From Microbacterium sp. zg-Y625 (GTDB lineage Bacteria > Actinomycetota > Actinomycetes > Actinomycetales > Microbacteriaceae), in NCBI RefSeq assembly GCF_030246925.1, contig NZ_CP126740.1, forward strand, positions 3,162,001 through 3,226,000: a DNA stretch of 64,000 bases. Direction: 5' to 3'. Below the pieces are notes generated by a model that was given only the letters and a program-made list of their open reading frames with translations, had not been told where the DNA came from and made no database searches. Below, one piece after another: positions 58,979-64,000 of the stretch (position 1 is its first letter; each line of letters begins with the position of its first letter). The position numbers and the translations under genes were made by a program.

Positions 58979-59824
58979 GTGAGCCCCGGGATCCTGCTGG
59001 CGCTGGCGTCGGCGATCGCGTACGGCACGTCGGACTTCATCGGGGGCGTCGGTGCCCGGCGGTGCTCGCCGTGGCTGATCCTGTTGGTCGGTCAGATCGC
59101 GGGGACCATCGCCCTGCTGGCCGCGGGGCTCCTCCTCGGCGGAACCCCGACGGCGACCGACTTCGGGTGGGGTGTGCTCGCCGGCGTCGGTTCCGCGGCG
59201 GGCGGACTGTTCCTGTATCGAGGGCTGGCGCGCGGTCGCATGGGTCTGGTGGCGCCGCTGTCGGCCGTCGGGGCAGCGGCGCTGCCCGTGATCGCGGGTG
59301 TCGTGCTCGGCGAGCGCCCCGGTCTGCTGGTGTGGGCGGGCATCGTCATCGCCCTCCCCGGGATCTGGCTGGTCTCGCGCGAGACCGGCACCGGCACCGG
59401 CCGCCCGCAGCGGTCGTGGGGTGCGCTCGGCGACGGCGCCCTCGCGGGTGCGGGGTTCGGGCTGCTGTTCGTCTGCCTGGCCCAGATCGGGCCCGATGCG
59501 GGGCTGCTGCCGCTCGCGGCGAACCAGGCCACCGGCGCGGTGCTCGCCGGCATCGGCGTCGCAGCCGTGCGACCCCGCGGGCACAGCATGCGCACGGCCG
59601 TCGGCTGGGGCACCGCGGCAGGACTGACCGGCGCCGCCGGAACGGTCGCCTTCCTGCTGTCCAGCGGAACCACCTCGCTGGCTGTAGCGGCCGTGCTCAC
59701 CTCGCTCTATCCTGCGGTCACCGTGCTGCTGGCCGCCGGCGTGCTCCGCGAGCGACTCAGCGCACCGCAGGGTGCCGGCATCGGCATCTGCACGCTCGCG
59801 ATCATCGCGCTCTCGCTGGACTGA
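58979..59824 (+). CDS. EamA-family (DMT) transporter
   Basis: 281 residues from GTG 58979. Ten membrane segments in two five-helix repeats, starting SPGILLALASAIAYGTSDFIGGVGARRCSPWLILLVGQIAG and ending TSLAVAAVLTSLYPAVTVLLAAGVLRERLSAPQGAGIGICTLAIIALSL, a standard EamA end. It exports or imports a small metabolite. Confidence 0.9.
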   Translation: MSPGILLALASAIAYGTSDFIGGVGARRCSPWLILLVGQIAGTIALLAAGLLLGGTPTATDFGWGVLAGVGSAAGGLFLYRGLARGRMGLVAPLSAVGAAALPVIAGVVLGERPGLLVWAGIVIALPGIWLVSRETGTGTGRPQRSWGALGDGALAGAGFGLLFVCLAQIGPDAGLLPLAANQATGAVLAGIGVAAVRPRGHSMRTAVGWGTAAGLTGAAGTVAFLLSSGTTSLAVAAVLTSLYPAVTVLLAAGVLRERLSAPQGAGIGICTLAIIALSLD

Positions 59825-59906
59825 GCGCCCGGAACACGAAGGACTCCTCGATGGCACTGCTCGCACCGACGGCCGCCCCGAACCCGTCCACCCCCGGGCC
59901 ACGGTC

Positions 59907-60734
59907 ATGCTGACCCCCGTCGCCCCCGGCGTCTTCGCCCACCAGAGCCCGTTGCTGCGCAACAACACCGTCGTCGTGCAGGGCGACGACGACGGTGTGC
60001 TGCTGGTCGATCCCGGCATCACCGAGGCGGAGATGCGGTGCCTCGCCGACGACCTGCGCGCCCTCGGGATGCCGGTGGTCGCCGGCTTCGCCACGCACCC
60101 CGACTGGGACCACGCGCTGTGGCATCCGGAGTTGGGAGACGCCCCACGCTGGGGCACGGCGGCGTGTGCGGCGTTCCTGCGCGACCTGCGGTCGCAGAGC
60201 GACTGGCAGCAGCGCTTCGCCGACGCCCTGCCCCCCGAGATCATCACGGACGTGCCGATAGAGCCGTTCGGCCTGATCGACGCGCTGCCCCGCGACGGGG
60301 CGCGCGTCCCCTGGAACGGCCCCGAGGTGCGGGTCGTCGCCCACCCCGGTCACGCCATCGGGCACGCGGCGCTCGTGGTGGAGGGATGCCGCGTGCTCAT
60401 CGCCGGGGACATGCTGTCGGACGTCTTCGTGCCCATGCCCGACCTCGAGGGCGCTGACGATCCGCTGGGCGACTACCTCGCGGGGCTCGATGCGCTGGCG
60501 TCCGTCGCCGACCAGGTGGACGCGTTCGTCCCCGGACACGGCTCGGCCGGTGACGCCACGCAGCTGCGGCAGCGGCTGGCGCTGGACCGCCGCTACATCG
60601 AGACGCTGCGCGACGGCGGGGTGTTCGAAGACCCCCGGATCGACGCGCCCGAGCCCGGCTGGGAGTGGGTGGCCGACCTGCATGCCGGGCAGGTCGACAG
60701 CGCCGCGCGACGGGGCGGGGCCAGCCCGCGGTGA
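59907..60734 (+). CDS. Metallo-beta-lactamase-fold hydrolase with altered metal motif
   Basis: 275 residues from ATG 59907. The motif is THPDWDHALWH (His64, Asp66, Asp68, His69), so the usual second His of HxHxDH is Asp. Later motifs are VVAHPGHAIGHAALV, LIAGDMLSDV and VDAFVPGHGSAGD. The DxDH core and later ligands are intact, so hydrolase activity is still plausible. Substrate unknown. Confidence 0.87.
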   Translation: MLTPVAPGVFAHQSPLLRNNTVVVQGDDDGVLLVDPGITEAEMRCLADDLRALGMPVVAGFATHPDWDHALWHPELGDAPRWGTAACAAFLRDLRSQSDWQQRFADALPPEIITDVPIEPFGLIDALPRDGARVPWNGPEVRVVAHPGHAIGHAALVVEGCRVLIAGDMLSDVFVPMPDLEGADDPLGDYLAGLDALASVADQVDAFVPGHGSAGDATQLRQRLALDRRYIETLRDGGVFEDPRIDAPEPGWEWVADLHAGQVDSAARRGGASPR

Positions 60735-60774
60735 GGCGGCGAGCGCCAAGCCCCCGCGCGTCCACCCGGCGGCG

Positions 60775-61647
60775 TCACGCGAGCGCGGTGAACACCGGGT
60801 CGGCGCCGCGGGTGAAGACGCCGACCGTGGCGGTGGGGATCTCTTGCCAATGCCGACGCGACCAGTGCAGCTCGAGCGGCTCCGAGACCACGAGCTGCGC
60901 GCCGTCGGGAAGGCGCTCGGTGCGCCCCTCGCCCACATGCAAGGTCTCCGGCCCGACGCTGTGGAAGAGCGACGGCGGCGGCAGCTCGCCGGCATCCGCG
61001 CTCCGCCACCGCGCCACCACCAGGCGCTCACCGTCGGAGGCGCAGAACGCGCCGCGGAACGCCGCGGTGACGCCGTGCGCGGCGCGCGCCGCCTCGACGC
61101 GCTCGACCATGCGGGTCAGAGCCGTCACCGGGTCGGTGGCGAGGCCGTAGGTCAGCGCGAGGAAGAAGCACACTTCGCTGTCGGTGGTGCCCCGGATGTG
61201 CGGGTACAGCTCGGGCGCGACATCCATCGTGAGGTCGCGCTTGAGCGCGGCGAACCCGCCGATCTCGCCGTTGTGCTGGAACATCCACCCGTCGTGCACG
61301 AAGGGGTGGGCGTTCTGCTCGGCGATCGTGCCGCCGGGCGCCGCCCGCACGTGGGCGAGGAAGCAGGGGGACTCGATCTGCGCTGCGAGGTGGCGCAGGT
61401 TGTCGCTGTCCCATGCCGGCGTGACCTGCCGGAACTGTCCCAACGTGCCCGCGCGGCCAGACCAGGCGAGACCGAAACCGTCGCCGTTGGTGGGGAACGC
61501 GTGCTCCCGGAACTGCGACGCCATCGTCGTGCCGGGCAGGTACAGCCGGCGGGCGACCAGGCTCTGGTCTATCAGCGAGTGATCCGGGCGGACGAGAACG
61601 TCCTCAACGGCAAGCGGGGAGCCCAGATACGCGATCCATCGGCACAT
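60775..61647 (-). CDS. Class II glutamine amidotransferase (EgtC-like)
   Basis: 290 residues from ATG 61645-61647, chosen because it puts the nucleophile Cys at position 2 (MCRWIAYLG). Typical motifs: HAFPTNGDGFGLAWSG, FLAHVRAAPGGTIAEQNAHPFVHDGWMFQHNGEIGGF, and GTTDSEVCFFLALTYG. It releases ammonia from glutamine or acts as a gamma-glutamyl hydrolase. No ergothioneine genes are near, so EgtC is not established. Confidence 0.9.
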   Translation of the reverse strand: MCRWIAYLGSPLAVEDVLVRPDHSLIDQSLVARRLYLPGTTMASQFREHAFPTNGDGFGLAWSGRAGTLGQFRQVTPAWDSDNLRHLAAQIESPCFLAHVRAAPGGTIAEQNAHPFVHDGWMFQHNGEIGGFAALKRDLTMDVAPELYPHIRGTTDSEVCFFLALTYGLATDPVTALTRMVERVEAARAAHGVTAAFRGAFCASDGERLVVARWRSADAGELPPPSLFHSVGPETLHVGEGRTERLPDGAQLVVSEPLELHWSRRHWQEIPTATVGVFTRGADPVFTALA

Positions 61648-61684
61648 CTCGGCTCCCCCTCGCAACCCGTCGGACTGCGGCCTG

Positions 61685-62635
61685 CTACTTCATCTCACCG
61701 AAGGTGCGGTCGATGTCCTTCATCTCCATTGCCGCCGTCGCCTCGATGAGCTCCCGCAGGTCGGCGTCGGCACCGGGGGAGAATTCTTCCGGACGCTCGG
61801 GTGCGATCGTCATCGGTACGCCGGCCGGCGCCTGCTCGCTGGCATCCAGCTGGGTGCCATCCTTCGAAGGCGAAAGGCCCTGGAAGATCTTGCCCGCTTC
61901 GGACAGGTTGGTGAGGTCGAAGGAGTACTGCTTGCTCTGCAGGCCCATCTCGAGCAGCCGCGCGACCTCGGGGAACTTCTCCGCGTTTGTCTTGGGGATG
62001 GGCAGTGCAGTGCGCCAGTTGACGCCGAGGGTCTCCAGCGCCCGGGCGAACGCGTTCTCGTGCGCCTGGTCGCGGACGATCAGGTACGAGATGGTGCTGC
62101 GAGCGGTCTTGTTGGAGGTCATCTCGTAGAGGCGGCACTTCTGCAGGCGGCCGGTCGATTCCAGCATGAGGTTGTAGAGCAGGTCGAGCACGAGGTTGCC
62201 CGAGTTGTAGACGTAACTGCCCAGCCACGGGTTGCCGGCGGCATCCACCGGCATCGCTCCCTGCGCACCGACCAGGTAGTGATGGATGTTGCTCTCGGAC
62301 GTCGCTACCTGCAGCGGCGTCGCGCCACCGGCACCGGGGGCGTCGACGGTGTCGCTGGGCTTGCCCTTGTACCCCGGCGATCCGTCGAGCAGGCGTGAGA
62401 TGGTCGTGCCGATGAGCTCGACGTGGCTGATCTCCTCGGTGCCGATGCCCTGGATGAGGTCCTTGTAGGGCTTCGCCGACGGACCGCGGAAGTTGATGCT
62501 CTGGAAGAGGTACTGCATCATCGTGCGCATCTCGCCGAACTGCCCGCCCAGGCCCTCCTGAAGCGCGTTCGCGGCGTCGGGATCGGGCTGATCCTGGTCG
62601 ATTTCGTTGATCAGCTGCTGAACATGGAAGTACAT
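61685..62635 (-). CDS. Manganese catalase
   Basis: 316 residues. A four-helix ferritin-like bundle holds the dinuclear manganese site: GQFGEMRTMMQYLFQSINF (Glu), GTEEISHVELIGTTI (Glu, His), LDLLYNLMLESTGRLQK (Glu) and RDQAHENAFARALETLGVNW (His/Glu). The C-terminal part is extended and flexible. It breaks hydrogen peroxide without haem. Upstream (62636-62786) there is a gap before the convergent-free LuxR gene. Confidence 0.95.
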   Translation of the reverse strand: MYFHVQQLINEIDQDQPDPDAANALQEGLGGQFGEMRTMMQYLFQSINFRGPSAKPYKDLIQGIGTEEISHVELIGTTISRLLDGSPGYKGKPSDTVDAPGAGGATPLQVATSESNIHHYLVGAQGAMPVDAAGNPWLGSYVYNSGNLVLDLLYNLMLESTGRLQKCRLYEMTSNKTARSTISYLIVRDQAHENAFARALETLGVNWRTALPIPKTNAEKFPEVARLLEMGLQSKQYSFDLTNLSEAGKIFQGLSPSKDGTQLDASEQAPAGVPMTIAPERPEEFSPGADADLRELIEATAAMEMKDIDRTFGEMK

Positions 62636-62786
62636 GTTTCCTCCAAAGGGTCGGTGGGCTCAGCCTGCTCGCCCGCGCAGGCCCGCGAACCCCCCTCGCG
62701 CAAGGGCCGTAGGTCGCGTACCCTCCTTCCAGCGAGCAGCCGATCATCACGTGTCCGCTCCGGCCGCCGAGGTGTGTGCACCGTCG

Positions 62787-64000
62787 TCAGAGGTGGAGTT
62801 CCCTGAGTTGGCGTCGGGAGGTGACGCCGAGCTTTCGGAAGATCGTGCGCAAGTGAGCCTCGATCGTTCGCGGACTCAGGAAGAGCATCGCCGCAACCTC
62901 CCGCGACGTGGCGCCGGTCGCGACAGCACGCGCGATCTGCAGCTCGTGCTCGGTGAGCGCGGTGCTGGGAGGCGCGTTGCGAGCACGGGGGTGCTCGCCG
63001 GTCGCGCGCAGTTCCTTCGCGGCGCGCTCTGCAAAACCCACCGCTCCCATGTCGGTCAGCATGTCGTGTGCCGTGCGGAGCTCTTCTCGCGCCTCGCGGC
63101 GACGCCCTTCGCGCCGCAGCCACTCGCCGTACAGCAGGTGGGCTCGTGCAAGGTGGCCGGTCAGGCGTGACTCACCCAGCCGCTCTATGGCCTCCCGGTA
63201 GTCGTCCTCCGCGGCCCCGCCCGGTGTGATCAGAGCCCGCGACCGTGCGGCCAGGCCGAGCGCCCACGGGGTTCCACTCGCGTGGGCACGCGCGACGAGC
63301 TGCGCATGGGCTTCGCGGGCCGCCTGTGCGTGACCTGCGCGGGCGGCCGCTTCGACCAGCTCGGGGAGGGCGACGCTCTGCACGGAGAAATCATCGGATT
63401 CCACGGCGCGCTGAGCTGCGGTCATGGCCGTTGCGAAGCTCCCTGTCGCGTTGTGGAACACCGCGGACGCGTAGTTCGCCACGGCGACCTCGGTACCGGC
63501 GTTCTTGTCCGCCGCCCCGGCGCTGCGTCGATGAAGCTCGGGGAGATCTGATTCCCAGCCTCGCCATGCTGCGAGGAACAGCTCCCCGTGGGGCAGCGGG
63601 ACAGCATCCGTCGCGCGAGCGATCGCCGTGCTCTCAGCCAGCAGCTCCGCGGCACGACTCAACTCACCGCGCAGCGCGTGTGCCGCCGAAAGAGCGATCA
63701 GCGCGACATACAGGGTCGCCACCGCCCCCGCCGTACGCGCGATCGTGACCTTGCGCGCGGCAAGGTCGTACATCAGGTCGTTCTCGAAGAGTGCGACGGC
63801 CGTGCGGCTGGCGAGCCAGAGCCAGCGGTCGCTGTCCGTGCCGCGGTAGACGTCTCGACTGAGCTCTTCATCACGTAACGAGGTGACCGCTCTTCGCAGC
63901 GTGTCCACGCCGGCGACGTATCCCTCCGTGTAGACCGTCACGAGCCCGTCGAGAAGGAGGTCCAGCGGCCGTGGCTGCTCGGGCGGTCGGGGCGCGGCCC
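62787..64000 (-). CDS. LuxR-family transcriptional regulator, large type (C-terminal part, runs off right edge)
   Basis: 404 codons are visible. The C-terminal helix-turn-helix is LTEHELQIARAVATGATSREVAAMLFLSPRTIEAHLRTIFRKLGVTSR. Before it is an all-helical, TPR-like region (AAHALRGELSRAAELLAESTAIARA, AQAAREAHAQLVARAHASG). A GTG at 63939-63941 is only internal: the frame continues to the edge, reading RPLDLLLDGLVTVYTEGY, typical of the middle of MalT/LAL-like regulators. The ATPase domain would lie outside the window. Target genes unknown; manganese catalase is the nearest neighbour. Confidence 0.9.
   Translation of the reverse strand, partial: AAPRPPEQPRPLDLLLDGLVTVYTEGYVAGVDTLRRAVTSLRDEELSRDVYRGTDSDRWLWLASRTAVALFENDLMYDLAARKVTIARTAGAVATLYVALIALSAAHALRGELSRAAELLAESTAIARATDAVPLPHGELFLAAWRGWESDLPELHRRSAGAADKNAGTEVAVANYASAVFHNATGSFATAMTAAQRAVESDDFSVQSVALPELVEAAARAGHAQAAREAHAQLVARAHASGTPWALGLAARSRALITPGGAAEDDYREAIERLGESRLTGHLARAHLLYGEWLRREGRRREAREELRTAHDMLTDMGAVGFAERAAKELRATGEHPRARNAPPSTALTEHELQIARAVATGATSREVAAMLFLSPRTIEAHLRTIFRKLGVTSRRQLRELHL

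Noticed and set aside
63939..63941. GTG as the start of the LuxR regulator
   Set aside because: The open frame continues to the edge with family-typical sequence, so the gene is cut by the window.

Overview
This window is very GC-rich DNA with tightly packed genes and many 4-nt ATGA/GTGA overlaps between neighbours. Gene content and protein style fit an actinobacterium of the family Microbacteriaceae, most likely Microbacterium or a close relative. Signs are a WhiG/FliA-type sigma factor, a FliW-CsrA pair, a Gram-positive flagellum without P- or L-ring genes, and cysteine-poor ribosomal proteins S14, L33 and L28. The assignment is inferred from content; no 16S gene is present. No tRNA, rRNA, CRISPR array, insertion sequence or prophage was seen.

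Left part (1-9.5 kb), nearly all on the minus strand: the start of a CopD/cytochrome oxidase assembly membrane protein, an HU protein, a 20-bp tandem repeat array, the rpmB-rpmG-rpsN operon, then a metal block. The metal block is znuA-znuC-znuB behind a Zur-type operator, followed by zur, a DUF318 permease, its DUF1980 partner, a membrane-anchored propeller-like protein and a 3-methyladenine glycosylase. It looks like a zinc homeostasis region.

Centre (9.5-36.3 kb): a large flagellar gene set. Flagellin is followed by an ATP-grasp gene. A minus-strand flgN-flgK-flgL-fliW operon diverges from fliA-fliD-fliS-(fliT-like)-flgBC-fliEFGHIJ-(NlpC/P60-FliK fusion)-flgD-flgE-flbD-motAB-fliMN-fliOPQR-flhBA-csrA. 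Six sites match one promoter pattern, T(A/T)AC-N15-GCCGATAG with small variations, and sit upstream of flagellar operons. They are the probable targets of the FliA encoded here. The flagellin and flgB leaders carry small hairpins with GGA in the loop, the signature of CsrA binding, which fits the presence of csrA and fliW. No chemotaxis genes lie in the window and FliM lacks the usual CheY-binding N-terminus.

Right part (36.3-64 kb): mixed metabolism. It holds a 2-oxo acid dehydrogenase E1alpha-E1beta-E2 operon with a histidinol-phosphate-type aminotransferase, a WXG100-like protein coupled to a lipase-like hydrolase, a low-molecular-weight phosphatase, purB (its stop codon lies inside a second 20-bp repeat array), a PQQ-type sugar dehydrogenase, small VOC/AraC genes, a MATE exporter next to two inverted repeats, an alcohol dehydrogenase, two SDR enzymes, a GyrI-like protein, a capsule-type glycosyltransferase, an acyl-CoA ligase, small stress-type proteins, a glutamine amidotransferase, manganese catalase, and a LuxR regulator running off the right edge.
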